A DNA stretch of 64,000 nucleotides from Thermococcus cleftensis (GTDB lineage Archaea; Methanobacteriota_B; Thermococci; Thermococcales; Thermococcaceae). The stretch is from positions 780,322-844,321 of the forward strand of contig NC_018015.1 of assembly GCF_000265525.1 (NCBI RefSeq), read 5' to 3'. The position numbers were made by a program, and so were the translations under genes. This document shows positions 17,229 to 26,909 of the stretch, in pieces. The notes under the pieces are model-generated. The model saw only the letters and a program-made list of their open reading frames with translations, had not been told where the DNA came from and ran no database searches. Within the stretch, counting starts at the first letter, position 1, and each line of letters opens with the position of its first letter.

Positions 17229-20200
17229 TCAGCCCTGGGCGACTATGGTTATGCTGTCGCCGGCGCTGAAGCCGCTCGTGTCTCCAAGGTCCGCACCCGG
17301 TAGCGGAACATCGGCTCCAGCCTCGGTGTCCTTCCAGAGTCCGACGAAGTAGTGGATACCGTTGTAGCTGTCGATGTCGGGGTAAATCTCGGCCATAAAG
17401 TAGTAGGCCCCTGCCGCGGTGCTGTCGGCGTCGGTACCGTAGATGGTCACGACGAGGGCTCCGCTCTCGTCCTCGAAGAGCTGTATTATGAAGTAGCCCT
17501 GGCTGACGTTCCACCAGACCTTGGGAGCCTGCCAGGTGAAGTTCTCTCCGGGTGCAACGATGGTTATGTTGCTACCGTTTATGACCATGTGCACTGGCGC
17601 TATATCCTCGTAGGCTGCGGTAACCGGGTTGACGAGCGATCCACCGACTGAGATGAGCACGTCGTTGGCGGTCAGTGTGCTGAGGTTGAACTGATCGGCA
17701 AGCACTGCCTTCGTCCTGACATCAATGGGAACGGTGCGGGCTATGTACTGGGTGGTTGAGAACGCATCTGGCGTTCCGAGGTTGTTGAAGACGAAGTAGA
17801 CGGTGTCGGCGTTGGCAACCCTTTCAGGGTACATCGCGAAGCCAGTCTCGGTGGCGTTGCCCGTCAGTTTGACGTCGGCGGTGGATGTGGCAAATGGCTT
17901 CACAGTGACGTAGGCGTATCCCGTGAGGTTGCCCTTGGTTACAACGACCATGTACGTCGTTCCTTCAGGAGCGGCCGGGACATTGCCAATCGCATAGTGT
18001 CCGTCCTCACTGGAGACTGTGGCGAGGATGTTACCCTCGAAGTCAGTAGCGTTGACCCATACGCCTCCCTTACGGACCTTGAGCGTTACCGTTGCTCCAG
18101 GAACCTGCATTCCCGTGTCATCCGTGATGTCGCCGGAGATTGAACCAATTCCTCCAAAGTTCACAGTTATATTGTCGGTCGTGAGGTTCTCGTAGGTGGC
18201 CCACACGTTGACTGAACCCACGAAGTTGCGGAGCTGCTCGGGAGTCATGTTAGCCTGGGCCTTGGTGTAAACCTTGAATGAAACCGTTCCGTTGGCGTCG
18301 GTGGTACCGTTGGTCGGCTCAAGGTATGCAATCGCGGTGTTATTGATGTGGAAGTATACGGTAGCGTTTGGCACTGGTCCGTTGAAGCTCGATGGGTTCA
18401 CTAGCTCAAAGGCCAGTCTTGTGGCATTCTGGAATGCCGCCTCTTTGACAGTGTCGCTGATGAAGTCGAGGTTCTCAAGCCAAGCCTTGAGCTCTTCTGA
18501 CCAGGTGGCGTTGAACTGCTCCGTGGCGTTGGTAGTTTCAAGTATGGCCCTGAATGTGAAGTACTCGCCCGCCTGGGTCGGCTTGAGGGAGGTGTTGTCA
18601 AGTGGCTCAATGCTGAGGTCATTCGGCCTGATTACGACAGATATTGTGGTATTATTGGCGTCAGTCTTATTGCGAGTGGTTCCATTGCCGATATGGTACA
18701 CCTGAGTGGTAACGTTGGCGAGGATTGCATTGCCCTGAACCGATGAGGAACCCGGATAGAGGTCAATGGCACCCGGCGCGGTTATGTTAACGGTGTAGAT
18801 CACTTTTGTAATGTTAAGTTCCGTAATCTTGTATTTCGTGACGTTGACTTTCAACGTCGCTGTGGTAACGCCGTTAACCGTGCTGAGGTTGAGCATCTCC
18901 ACAGTAGTGTTCACGGAGTAGTATGTTTGGTTTGTGTTGTTCAATGACTCGTTCCACTCCATCCCATCGTAGACGATGGACCTGTTGAAGCTCTTCGGGA
19001 ATGCAATGACGTAGATTCTAAACTCATGTGTCGGGTAAAGCTTAAAGACGGCCTCCCTGGAGTCATCGTACTGCACCAGCGAGTCTGCCATTCTGAAGTA
19101 CGTTATTCTGTCACCCACCTTAAGGCCCCAGTATAGGTTGACGGGTACGTCAGGCGACTCCAGCGAACCGGGCTTCCTGATGTTGACGTAGACGTACGTG
19201 AGATCCTCCGGGTTGGGCTCGCTTACTGTTATGGTGCTCGTGTCGTTCTTGTTGCCGTAACCGTCGACGGCCACCACCCTGAAGAGTCCTGCAACGGGGG
19301 CAAACACGTGGGCGCTGAGTATACCCTCACCGTGCTCCACAGGTACTGTCCATGTGTAGAACCCGTTGGGGATAACACTGGTGTTGCTGAACTCCAGGGA
19401 CAGGTTCACGTTCTCAGTTATGTCGGCTATATCTCCCTCGCTGTCCACCAGCTTGACGGTGAAGTTCACGCCATAAACGCTTCCCGCGGTTATGTTGTCG
19501 GGCGTGGCGGTCACTTCAATGTGCCAGTCGCGAACCTCGAGGGTTCTGGTTATGGTCGCGTTGATGCTAGCATCGTGGATTATCACGGTGTACTCACCGG
19601 GCTTGGTGAGATTCACTTTGTGTATGAGAACTGTTCCGTTCTGGGTTGTGCTGTTGGTGTGGTTGGTTCCGTTGATCGTGACGGTTATCTTCGGGTTCGG
19701 AGAGTTGGAAGTCACGCTGACATTAAGGGTGAAGGAGACGTTCACGTAGGCAACGCTTGGGGACACCACGTTAGCCTCTAGGGCAGGCACTATGGAGATG
19801 TTGTAGGTCTTGTTGAAGTAAATGAAGTTGGTAGCCGGGTCGTAGAGTTTGATCACCAATGGCACTATTCCACTGCTGTTGAAGACGAAGTTCTCGGCAG
19901 CCCACGAGAAGTTGAACTGGAACTCATTACCTCCTGAAGTTCCCTCTCCTATCCACAAGCTTGGAAGTGAAACCTCAAACGTTATGTTGGCCGCCCTTGC
20001 AACATCCGCCGGAAGCCCCGTGACTACACTTCCTGCTAGAGGCTCGTTAGCGTATCCACTCGGGAGGTAGTAGAAGATCTTTGGAGTGTAGGTAACATTG
20101 GTGGACCACTCCCTGACAGGTATGTTAAGGGTAGTGCTATTGATCAGATGGCCGTTGTAATAGACTTGCACTACGCCGCTCACATCTGTTGGGTTGGTGA

Positions 20201-23200
20201 GGTAAACCGTGGCTACTCCATTGCTCACGTTGGAATGCCCGTTAACGATGAGCTTAACCGTGAGATCGCTGGCGTTAAGTGGTACCCCATTGGTAGGCGT
20301 GACGGTTGCAGTTATGTTGGTGGATATTCCATAGTATACGAACTCGGGGGTTATAGATATGGTGGCGTTCCAGCTGACGGGCTCAGCGTAGTACCACCCA
20401 TGCCCGACCGGGTGTCCATTGTAATACGCCACAAATGTGCTGTTGTACGGGAGGATCGAGTAGTCGTTGGAGGTAATGGGGATGTACTTCGTATCCCCGT
20501 TCCTCACATCGTACCACTGGCTCGGGCCGTGGACGCTTACGTAGTCCACGACAACCGGAACGTCCGGACCGTTGATGTGAGTGGTCACGTGAATCCTGTT
20601 GGGGAGGTACATCCAGAGGGGTCCGTCGGTGGCGAAGTCAAACGTGACGTCCCACGGCTGGGCCTCAACGGTGTAATTGCTGCTTCCGACCTGGTGGCCA
20701 TTGTAGGTGGCAATGACGTTGTAGGTGAGCGTTCCCTGCGGGTCGGTTATTGGGTACTCGATGACCCAACCGTTGGTGACGTCGGTGTAGAGCTCGCCGT
20801 TGAGGGTGACGTTGACCGGAACGTCCGGACCATTGACGTGGACGGTCACGTAGAGAGTGTTGTGCACGTACTGCCAAACGGTACCATCCGTGGCGAAGTC
20901 AAACGTGACGTCCCACGGCGTGACCGGGACCACGGCACCGCCGGTTATGCTGGCGTTGTAGGCGTCCACGACGTCGATGGCTATGTTGTTGGTACCGTTG
21001 ACCGGTATGGCATAGTTGGGTATCTCAACGAAGCCGTTGTCAACCGGGAGCTGGAGGTGATAGGCCGTTCCGTCGGCATCGGTTATCGTGATGTTAACAA
21101 CGTGGTCGTCGGTGTCCTTGTAGGCCGCGATTCCGTCGCTGTACATGTACTGGATGTCGATCTTCAGGCTGTTGCCAAGGTACGCGTAGACGGGCTCGGT
21201 GGCGGGAACTGCAGTAACGTCAATCCACCTGTTTCCAGGTGTTATGGCCGCGTTGATCTTTATCGGCATCTTAACAGTCTTGCCGCTGAGGACGTCGGTA
21301 ACGATGACCCACCCGATTCCCGGCATCTGCGGGGTGACGTTCTCGAAGGTTATCACGCCCTGGTATCCACCCTGACCTTCGCTAATATCATCGTTGATCT
21401 CGAGGGTGAGTGTCTTCTCGATGGGAGCACTGCCCGGAAGTTCAAGGGTGACGATGACGTCTCTCACATCAGGGTAGTCGAAGTACAGTGACTCAGCGAC
21501 GAAGACGTTGAAGTTGACGCTCTCGTTCTGGGTGAGCTCCTCAGGAGAGGCGTCAACGAAGATTCCCCAGTCCTTGACGGGTATGGTGAAGCTGTAGCTC
21601 TTGCCGAGGCTGTCGTGATAGATCACGGTGACGAAGCCGGGCTCGGTGAACAGGAAGGTCTGTGGAACGTCAAAGCTGGTCCCGTTGGCGTCGGAGACCA
21701 CCGTCGAGTAGTCGAGCGCCGTCCCATTGGGGAGCTCGAGGGTTATGTTAACGGTGGTGTTCACCGGACAGGGTTCGTTGTAGAATATGCCCAGCGTGAG
21801 GTTCGCGGGAACGCCGACGTAGAACTGGGTATCCAGGATATCGTACTCGTCCGGGTACTGGATGACCTGGTAAGCCCCGGCAATGTCCCAGTTCACAACA
21901 CTGCGGGTCTCCGTGCTGGGTTCGGGATGGTAGACACTATCCCAGACCTCAACGGTAACAGTTCCGTTCTCCGGGAAGCTGACCGGAATGATGGTCCAGC
22001 CGGAGTTGTTGATAACGTTTATTGTGCCGTTGTACATCTCAACACCGTTCAGGAGGACCCTGTAGTTGGCGGTCGTGGTGAGGTTGTAGTGGGGGCTGAG
22101 CAGATAGGTCACGCTTATGTTAAGGGTCTGGTTGATCCCAGCGTAGAACTCGGTGCAGGCAAGCCCATTGGTGCAGGTTATGGTTGGGATTACAAGGATA
22201 TTCCACGGTTCAACTTCTATAGGTCCGTAGATGGTACTTGGGGTGTACTCGATATGGGCGGCGCTGAGGTTGTAGCTACCTGCCGGGAGGACGACGTTCG
22301 TCAGGTCGAAGGTCGCCTTGCCGTTTAAGAGGGTAACAACAGTGCTGTAGTTCCCGACGGAGACGTTCACCGTGGTGTTGAGGCCCAGGCTGTAAGTGTT
22401 GTTGGTCCCGAGATGAGTGAAGTCATAGACCGTGCCTGTAATATTAAAGGGCACCATGCTATATGCATGGGGTTCTATATTCACAAGCGAGAAGTTGATG
22501 CCCCAGTCGTAAATCGGGATCTTCAGAATCTGAGTCATTTGGTTGGTAGTGTCAAGAACTGTTAGGCTAGCATTTCCTGCAAGGGTAGACATGAGATCCA
22601 CAAAAGTATAGTCCCCACCACCGGTAGAATTTATCGGAACCACCGTCTCGGCGGAGGTACCGTCTGGAAGTGTTACGTTAACAGTAACATTGTTGGGCAG
22701 TTCTATACCCGAGCCCACTAGGGTGTCATTGTACTGAATGGTGACAGCCAGGTCAAATGAGATCTCCTTGAAAGCCCTGTCGTACACCCAGGTACCATTC
22801 CCAATGGCATCATATGGAACCGAACTGGTTATGCTGTAAGTAACTTCAAACGGGAACTTGACGTTAAAGTTGAATATGGTCTCAGTTCCAGGTATGTTAC
22901 CGTTGGCAATGTCGTACTCATAAACAACAAGTTTGACCTGGGAGACGTCACGTGGAACACTGGAGTACTGAGGATCAACGTCAATGGGATCCGTGGAGTT
23001 TATCAAGAAGGTGTTTAGACCGGTACTGATTGGCTTCACTCTGCTGTACACGGTAATCTCTGTACCGTTGGGGTAAACATAATACAATGTTATATTTGCA
23101 AATGTCTGCTGTGTTGCGTTTATTGTTCCGTTGATGAAATATGGGAACCCTGCAAACAGCACGCTGTCGCCGTAGTTAGTTTCTGCAGTAACGTTGATTA

Positions 23201-23318
23201 TGTATCCCGCTGCAGCCACTGTCCCTATTCCCCCGGGCATAAACCCGGGCACTACAGACACCAGCACCAAAAGTGCCAGCACCAGGGCGTAAAACCGCCC
23301 CGTCCTGCGGCTATTCAT
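17229..23318 (-). CDS. Giant secreted surface glycoprotein with S-layer-like C-terminus
   Basis: A 2029-residue protein. A signal peptide (residues 1-38, LVLALLVLVSVVPGF) leads to a long row of Ig-like beta domains, some recognisably duplicated (WDVTFDFATDG occurs twice near residues 800-900). Near residue 1740 is a carboxypeptidase-regulatory-like domain (GSISGDITDDTGMQVPGATV). A C-terminal module fills about residues 1815-2029 (VYFVFNNLGTPDAF, SVGGSLVNP, GTDADSTAAGAYYF). The GG-x-x-x-N and G-x-D-x-x-S/T-x-A motifs resemble the outer domain of archaeal S-layer proteins. It is exceptionally rich in N-x-S/T sequons, so it is probably heavily N-glycosylated. No C-terminal anchor helix is present. 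The start is supported by GGTGAAGCGAT upstream of the ATG. Confidence 0.85.
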   Translation of the reverse strand: MNSRRTGRFYALVLALLVLVSVVPGFMPGGIGTVAAAGYIINVTAETNYGDSVLFAGFPYFINGTINATQQTFANITLYYVYPNGTEITVYSRVKPISTGLNTFLINSTDPIDVDPQYSSVPRDVSQVKLVVYEYDIANGNIPGTETIFNFNVKFPFEVTYSITSSVPYDAIGNGTWVYDRAFKEISFDLAVTIQYNDTLVGSGIELPNNVTVNVTLPDGTSAETVVPINSTGGGDYTFVDLMSTLAGNASLTVLDTTNQMTQILKIPIYDWGINFSLVNIEPHAYSMVPFNITGTVYDFTHLGTNNTYSLGLNTTVNVSVGNYSTVVTLLNGKATFDLTNVVLPAGSYNLSAAHIEYTPSTIYGPIEVEPWNILVIPTITCTNGLACTEFYAGINQTLNISVTYLLSPHYNLTTTANYRVLLNGVEMYNGTINVINNSGWTIIPVSFPENGTVTVEVWDSVYHPEPSTETRSVVNWDIAGAYQVIQYPDEYDILDTQFYVGVPANLTLGIFYNEPCPVNTTVNITLELPNGTALDYSTVVSDANGTSFDVPQTFLFTEPGFVTVIYHDSLGKSYSFTIPVKDWGIFVDASPEELTQNESVNFNVFVAESLYFDYPDVRDVIVTLELPGSAPIEKTLTLEINDDISEGQGGYQGVITFENVTPQMPGIGWVIVTDVLSGKTVKMPIKINAAITPGNRWIDVTAVPATEPVYAYLGNSLKIDIQYMYSDGIAAYKDTDDHVVNITITDADGTAYHLQLPVDNGFVEIPNYAIPVNGTNNIAIDVVDAYNASITGGAVVPVTPWDVTFDFATDGTVWQYVHNTLYVTVHVNGPDVPVNVTLNGELYTDVTNGWVIEYPITDPQGTLTYNVIATYNGHQVGSSNYTVEAQPWDVTFDFATDGPLWMYLPNRIHVTTHINGPDVPVVVDYVSVHGPSQWYDVRNGDTKYIPITSNDYSILPYNSTFVAYYNGHPVGHGWYYAEPVSWNATISITPEFVYYGISTNITATVTPTNGVPLNASDLTVKLIVNGHSNVSNGVATVYLTNPTDVSGVVQVYYNGHLINSTTLNIPVREWSTNVTYTPKIFYYLPSGYANEPLAGSVVTGLPADVARAANITFEVSLPSLWIGEGTSGGNEFQFNFSWAAENFVFNSSGIVPLVIKLYDPATNFIYFNKTYNISIVPALEANVVSPSVAYVNVSFTLNVSVTSNSPNPKITVTINGTNHTNSTTQNGTVLIHKVNLTKPGEYTVIIHDASINATITRTLEVRDWHIEVTATPDNITAGSVYGVNFTVKLVDSEGDIADITENVNLSLEFSNTSVIPNGFYTWTVPVEHGEGILSAHVFAPVAGLFRVVAVDGYGNKNDTSTITVSEPNPEDLTYVYVNIRKPGSLESPDVPVNLYWGLKVGDRITYFRMADSLVQYDDSREAVFKLYPTHEFRIYVIAFPKSFNRSIVYDGMEWNESLNNTNQTYYSVNTTVEMLNLSTVNGVTTATLKVNVTKYKITELNITKVIYTVNITAPGAIDLYPGSSSVQGNAILANVTTQVYHIGNGTTRNKTDANNTTISVVIRPNDLSIEPLDNTSLKPTQAGEYFTFRAILETTNATEQFNATWSEELKAWLENLDFISDTVKEAAFQNATRLAFELVNPSSFNGPVPNATVYFHINNTAIAYLEPTNGTTDANGTVSFKVYTKAQANMTPEQLRNFVGSVNVWATYENLTTDNITVNFGGIGSISGDITDDTGMQVPGATVTLKVRKGGVWVNATDFEGNILATVSSEDGHYAIGNVPAAPEGTTYMVVVTKGNLTGYAYVTVKPFATSTADVKLTGNATETGFAMYPERVANADTVYFVFNNLGTPDAFSTTQYIARTVPIDVRTKAVLADQFNLSTLTANDVLISVGGSLVNPVTAAYEDIAPVHMVINGSNITIVAPGENFTWQAPKVWWNVSQGYFIIQLFEDESGALVVTIYGTDADSTAAGAYYFMAEIYPDIDSYNGIHYFVGLWKDTEAGADVPLPGADLGDTSGFSAGDSITIVAQG
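20629..20919. repeat. Two 30-base identical direct repeats inside the giant surface gene
   Basis: The same 30 bases occur at 20629-20658 and 20890-20919, 261 bases apart. They encode the shared WDVTFDFAT segment of adjacent Ig-like domains, and recombination between them would remove or add one domain in frame. Confidence 0.85.
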
Positions 23319-23553
23319 ATCGCTTCACCTACCTTGGTTTTGCCTGTAAGGAGGCCGGCCTCGTAGGCCATTAAAGTATTAATGTAATTAGTAATATAAA
23401 TCTTTCGTTAGTAAAATTTTAACTTGGTAAACTTAATCATTGTATTCATGGATACATTAAAATCAAAAATATAAACGGGCAAATCTAGGAAATAGCTTTA
23501 TATTTGGAGAGGACGCCATTAGTTTTAAAATACCACATGACAAAATAATCAAA
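23319..23553. other. AT-rich gap between surface gene and glycan cluster
   Basis: It holds the minus-strand promoter and leader of the giant surface gene, and a plus-strand TATA-like TTTTAAAATA at 23522-23531. The frame feeding the small ORF at 23554 is open from about 23458, an unusually long open stretch for such AT-rich DNA. Nothing else recognisable is seen. Confidence 0.5.
23351..23362. promoter_or_regulatory. Palindrome in the 5' leader of the giant surface gene
   Basis: GAGGCCGGCCTC is a perfect 12-base palindrome in otherwise AT-rich DNA, between the likely TATA (ATTTATATTA, about 23391-23400, minus strand) and the start codon. A flanking GGCC pair adds further pairing. It could be an operator or a leader-RNA hairpin. 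Confidence 0.45.
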
Positions 23554-23715
23554 ATGCTAGATATTACGGCAGAATACTGGTCACAAGAGCACAATTTATT
23601 GAACTTTACACCCTTAATAGTCATTATCATCAATAAAATGAATACTCTCGATCAAGTATCCACTGGAAAGCCAACCAATTTGGTAACAAATTTAAGAGAA
23701 ACTCGCCCGAGGTGA
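23554..23715 (+). CDS. Possible small protein or gene remnant
   Basis: A 53-residue frame starting MLDITAEYWSQEHNLLNF and ending LVTNLRETRPR. A TATA-like TTTTAAAATA ends 23 bases before the ATG, a spacing that would give a leaderless mRNA. The open frame extends upstream without a start for about 32 codons, so it may instead be the end of a decayed gene. There is no recognised family and no Shine-Dalgarno. It ends 42 bases before the sulfatase-like gene. Confidence 0.25.
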   Translation: MLDITAEYWSQEHNLLNFTPLIVIIINKMNTLDQVSTGKPTNLVTNLRETRPR

Positions 23716-23757
23716 TACGCCGATAGATTTTTAGAGTGGGAAAGGGTCTGTAAAATC

Positions 23758-24762
23758 ATGTCCACCCCCAGAGCCAAGCCCAACCTCCTAAAACACAGGA
23801 TAAAAGAGTACACACTGAAGGGTCTTGTCCAGCTCCTAAAGAGGAATCCCGGGGTAAGCGTGTTCTCGGAGGATTGGGACCACCTCATAATCCTCGATGA
23901 CTGCCGATACGATGTTTTCGAGGAGGAGTTCCAGAGGAGGGGCCTTCCCGGAAAACTTGAATCCCGGCCCTCCCTCGGCTCATGGACCGGGGAGTTCCTC
24001 GTTATGAACTTCCGCGAGGAAAGGTACGATGATATAGTTTTCATAAGCGCCAACCCCTTCGTGGACAGGTACCTCAAGGGAAAGTTCCACAGGCTCATCT
24101 CCGTGTGGAAGACCCACTGGAACGAGAGGTACAACACCGTGCCCCCTGGAGCGGTGTACCGGGCGGCGCTGGTCGCGGCGAGGAGGTATCCTGACAAGAG
24201 ACTCGTCGTCCACTTTCTCCAGCCGCACCACCCGTACTTCACCCTCGGGTTCAAGGACGAAGGAATGGCCGCCATCAAGAGATCCGTGGAGAGAGGGGGA
24301 AGCTACCTCCAGGACTTTCCACCCGAGCCTATCCAGGAGATATACCTATCGGAAATATACGCTCACTTCCCCGTGCGCCGACTGATCAAAGCTTACGTGG
24401 ACAACCTCCAGATCGTGATGCCATACGTTGAGCTGCTCCTGCACCGGCTGAGAGGGAAGAGCGTGGTTACGTCGGACCACGGAGAGCTCTTCGGGGAGAA
24501 GGTTCTTGAGTTCGTCCCGATAAAGGTGTACGGACACGGAATCGGCAGGAATCCCAATCTTATAACGGTCCCCTGGTGGATTGTGAGGGATGAAGATAGA
24601 CGGAATCTGAGGCCCCTCAAGGAAGTAAAAAGGGAGATAGCCACCATAGAGTCACGCTTCGGCTTGGGGGAGAGAACGCGTGAGGAAACCCGTCTGAAAC
24701 TGGCAATATCTCGCTTAAAGCTCAAGAAGTTTCTAACGATGCCCCCGAAGAGTAGAACGTGA
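23758..24762 (+). CDS. Sulfatase/alkaline-phosphatase-superfamily hydrolase
   Basis: A 334-residue protein. The metal-binding N-terminal motif is LIILDDCRYDVF (Asp47/48), followed by QPHHPYF. A second metal site SDHGELFGEK (about residues 239-248) and GHGIG complete the alkaline-phosphatase/sulfatase pattern. No signal peptide is present, so it is probably cytoplasmic, unless it is attached to membrane glycan-lipid intermediates. It is next to glycosyltransferases, which suggests a role in glycan modification such as phosphate or sulfate handling. The shadow frame on the other strand was not used. Its 3' end overlaps the next gene's 3' end by 30 bases. Confidence 0.8.
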   Translation: MSTPRAKPNLLKHRIKEYTLKGLVQLLKRNPGVSVFSEDWDHLIILDDCRYDVFEEEFQRRGLPGKLESRPSLGSWTGEFLVMNFREERYDDIVFISANPFVDRYLKGKFHRLISVWKTHWNERYNTVPPGAVYRAALVAARRYPDKRLVVHFLQPHHPYFTLGFKDEGMAAIKRSVERGGSYLQDFPPEPIQEIYLSEIYAHFPVRRLIKAYVDNLQIVMPYVELLLHRLRGKSVVTSDHGELFGEKVLEFVPIKVYGHGIGRNPNLITVPWWIVRDEDRRNLRPLKEVKREIATIESRFGLGERTREETRLKLAISRLKLKKFLTMPPKSRT

Positions 24763-25791
24763 TGACAGCTTCCTGAGAAGTTTTGGGTCGTCCATCACAA
24801 GTTTTAAGGCGTCCACGAGAGACGACACGCTTAAATCCCTCAAAACAAAGCCGTTCTTGCCAGGCTCTACCAGAATCCTCGCCCCAACATGGGGGGACAC
24901 GATGACAGGAACCCCAAAGGCCAGGGCCTCGGCGACCACCATTCCAAAGGACTCGAAGGAAGACGGGAGAACGAGAACCCCGGATCTCGAGTATATTTCC
25001 GCCAGTTCCTCAGGGTTGTTGATCCTGCCGAAGAACCGGACTCTCGAACCGAGGCCGAGTTCAAGGGCCAGCCGCCGGTACTCATCAAGAAGATCCCCGT
25101 CCCCGACGACCCAGAGCTTCCACTCCGGAAACTCAACCGAAAGCTCAGAGAACGCCCTTACCAGGAGGTAGAGGTTCTTGAACCTGTGGTACCTCCCAAG
25201 CTGGCCCACGAAGAGGATCACCTTCTCCCGGGAGCAGCTCCTCTGCCTGGAGGCGTGCTCGGGAAGGCTGATTTGAGGGTGGGATACTCGTGGATTGTAG
25301 CCGTTCTCCCGCAGATACTCCCAGACCGTTTTTGAAACGGCTATTATCCCCACTCCACGGAGGGTGAGCCGTTCCAGGGTCGCGGAGTACAGCCCGGCGA
25401 GGGCGTCAAGAAAGCCGGCGCCCTTTTTGAGCCCGACGGTGTGGTAAACAATCCTGATAGGGATTCCCCGGAGCTTGGCCAGAAAAGAAGCAACGTCAGC
25501 AGCGAATGGAACCGGTGTGTGGGCGATAACGAGATCCGCCCTCCGCACCATTCCAGCGGTCTTCAGGACGAATCTCAGGCTCAGGGGGGTGTTGGAAACG
25601 ATAAAACCCGGTTTAACGCGATAAACCCTGATTCCCCCAAGATCCTCCCAGCCCTCCTCTCCACGAGTCATGCAGAGCACGGTGACCTCGTTTTTCTCCG
25701 AAAGCTCCAGGGCCATATTGAAGGCGTACTTCTCAAGCCCGCCACCTTCGGGATAAAAATAGGGAGAAACTATGAGAACCCGACGCTTCAT
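24733..25791 (-). CDS. GT4-family glycosyltransferase
   Basis: A 352-residue GT-B enzyme. The N-terminus VLIVSPYFYPEGGGLEKYAFNMA carries the acceptor-side glycine loop, ILFVGQLGRYHRFKN starts the nucleotide-sugar domain, and ESFGMVVAEALAFGVPVIVS is the E-x7-E donor-binding motif. It transfers a sugar from a nucleotide donor to a lipid-linked or other glycan acceptor at the inner membrane face. The start at 25791 overlaps the previous stop as TGATG, so translation is coupled to the GT2 gene. Reading on into longer upstream frames would cover the GT2 gene and is rejected. Confidence 0.92.
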   Translation of the reverse strand: MKRRVLIVSPYFYPEGGGLEKYAFNMALELSEKNEVTVLCMTRGEEGWEDLGGIRVYRVKPGFIVSNTPLSLRFVLKTAGMVRRADLVIAHTPVPFAADVASFLAKLRGIPIRIVYHTVGLKKGAGFLDALAGLYSATLERLTLRGVGIIAVSKTVWEYLRENGYNPRVSHPQISLPEHASRQRSCSREKVILFVGQLGRYHRFKNLYLLVRAFSELSVEFPEWKLWVVGDGDLLDEYRRLALELGLGSRVRFFGRINNPEELAEIYSRSGVLVLPSSFESFGMVVAEALAFGVPVIVSPHVGARILVEPGKNGFVLRDLSVSSLVDALKLVMDDPKLLRKLSSRSTLRGHR

Positions 25792-26909
25792 CAGGTCTCC
25801 CCCTTCAGCATGTAGATGCTGATGAAGAAGGAGAAGAATATCACAGATAACCCCAGCGTCGTGAGGGTGAGCACCAGCACGGCCTCCCTGAGCATGAAGA
25901 GGGCCCCGTACCCGGACGAACTCCACCTCATGAAGATGTAGATTCCCAGAAGCACGCCAACGAGGAACATCAGGCCACCAACGAGCAGGCCCTCCTCGAG
26001 TATGGAGTACCTCATGAAGAATCTCGTGAGGCGTGTGGGCTCGTCGAGGCCCTCTTTAACGGCATAAACCCTGGCGGAGATTCCAAACCCAAGTATCTGG
26101 AAGCCCAAAAGAGTCAAAGCGCTGCCAAGGATAAGGGTGTGGAGCCTCTCGGGCTTGATGAAGTACGCGTAGCCCATCAAACCGGCACCCAGGGCCATGA
26201 AAACAAGGGCCGGGAGGAGGAAGAGGTGGGATGGAGAGTAGAGCAGCATGAGCCTCAGGTGCCTCCACCCATCCCTGAAGGAGCTGAGCTTGGATTCCCC
26301 TATTCTCGGGTGATATCTTATCGGAACCTCCACTGTACGGAGACCCCTTTTCGCGGCTTCAATGACCATCTCGCTGGCGAACTCCATCCCCTTGCACTGC
26401 AGGGGAAGTCTCTCAAGGGCGTCCCTCCTTATGGCCCTCATGCCACAGTGGGCATCGCTTATTCCTGCCTTGAAGAGGACGTTGAGTATCCACGTGAGGA
26501 GGGGATTTCCAATGCGCCTGTGAAGCCAGGGCATGGCTTTCTCGTCCATTTCACCCTTGAGTCTGGTGCCCATAACGAAGTCAGCTTCTCCCTTGAGTAA
26601 TGGCTCCAAGAGTTTTGGGATGTCCTCTGGGTCATAGCTCCCGTCTGGGTCCATCATGACGATGAACTTCCCTCTGGCGTGCCTGAAGCCGGTTAGGTAG
26701 GCATCGCCGTAGCCCCTACCCTCCTGCCGTATGACCCTCGCACCCATCGACCTCGCTATCTCGGGTGTCCTGTCGGTGCTCTTATCGACCACCACGATCT
26801 CGTAGGAAACCCCCATCTTCTCGAGGACTTCCCTGATGCGCGGCAGCACAACGGAGATTGCCTCCTCCTCGTTCATGGTAGGCAGTACTACCGTTACCTC
26901 AGGCTCCAT
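25791..26909 (-). CDS. GT2-family, dolichol-phosphate-sugar synthase-like
   Basis: A 372-residue protein. The GT-A domain has VTVVLPTMNEE, EIVVVDKSTDRTPEIA and the DPDGSYDPED metal-binding DxD-like motif. Four C-terminal helices follow (LLPALVFMALGAGLMGY onward). This layout matches archaeal dolichol-phosphate mannose or glucose synthases with membrane-anchored tails. The role is loading a sugar on dolichyl phosphate for the glycan pathway. The ATG at 26909 follows GGGTGTTGTC and overlaps the upstream gene by 11 bases. The sugar specificity is inferred only at family level. Confidence 0.88.
   Translation of the reverse strand: MEPEVTVVLPTMNEEEAISVVLPRIREVLEKMGVSYEIVVVDKSTDRTPEIARSMGARVIRQEGRGYGDAYLTGFRHARGKFIVMMDPDGSYDPEDIPKLLEPLLKGEADFVMGTRLKGEMDEKAMPWLHRRIGNPLLTWILNVLFKAGISDAHCGMRAIRRDALERLPLQCKGMEFASEMVIEAAKRGLRTVEVPIRYHPRIGESKLSSFRDGWRHLRLMLLYSPSHLFLLPALVFMALGAGLMGYAYFIKPERLHTLILGSALTLLGFQILGFGISARVYAVKEGLDEPTRLTRFFMRYSILEEGLLVGGLMFLVGVLLGIYIFMRWSSSGYGALFMLREAVLVLTLTTLGLSVIFFSFFISIYMLKGET

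Noticed and set aside
17158-17514. N-terminal extension of the 230-residue surface protein
   Set aside because: The extension reads through the 3' end of the giant glycoprotein in another frame, is Arg-rich and non-protein-like. The internal ATG at 17157 has a ribosome-binding site and a membrane helix directly after it.
20148-21491. 447-codon open frame on the plus strand
   Set aside because: It lies antisense inside the giant glycoprotein gene and shows no domain and no start signals.
19000-23300. Tandem repeats as a CRISPR array
   Set aside because: The repeats are domain-coding, diverged and in one long open frame, without spacers.
23697-23717. GTGATA upstream of the sulfatase-like gene as a TrmBL1 site
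   Set aside because: Only three of six bases fit in the second half, and the gene is not linked to alpha-glucan use.
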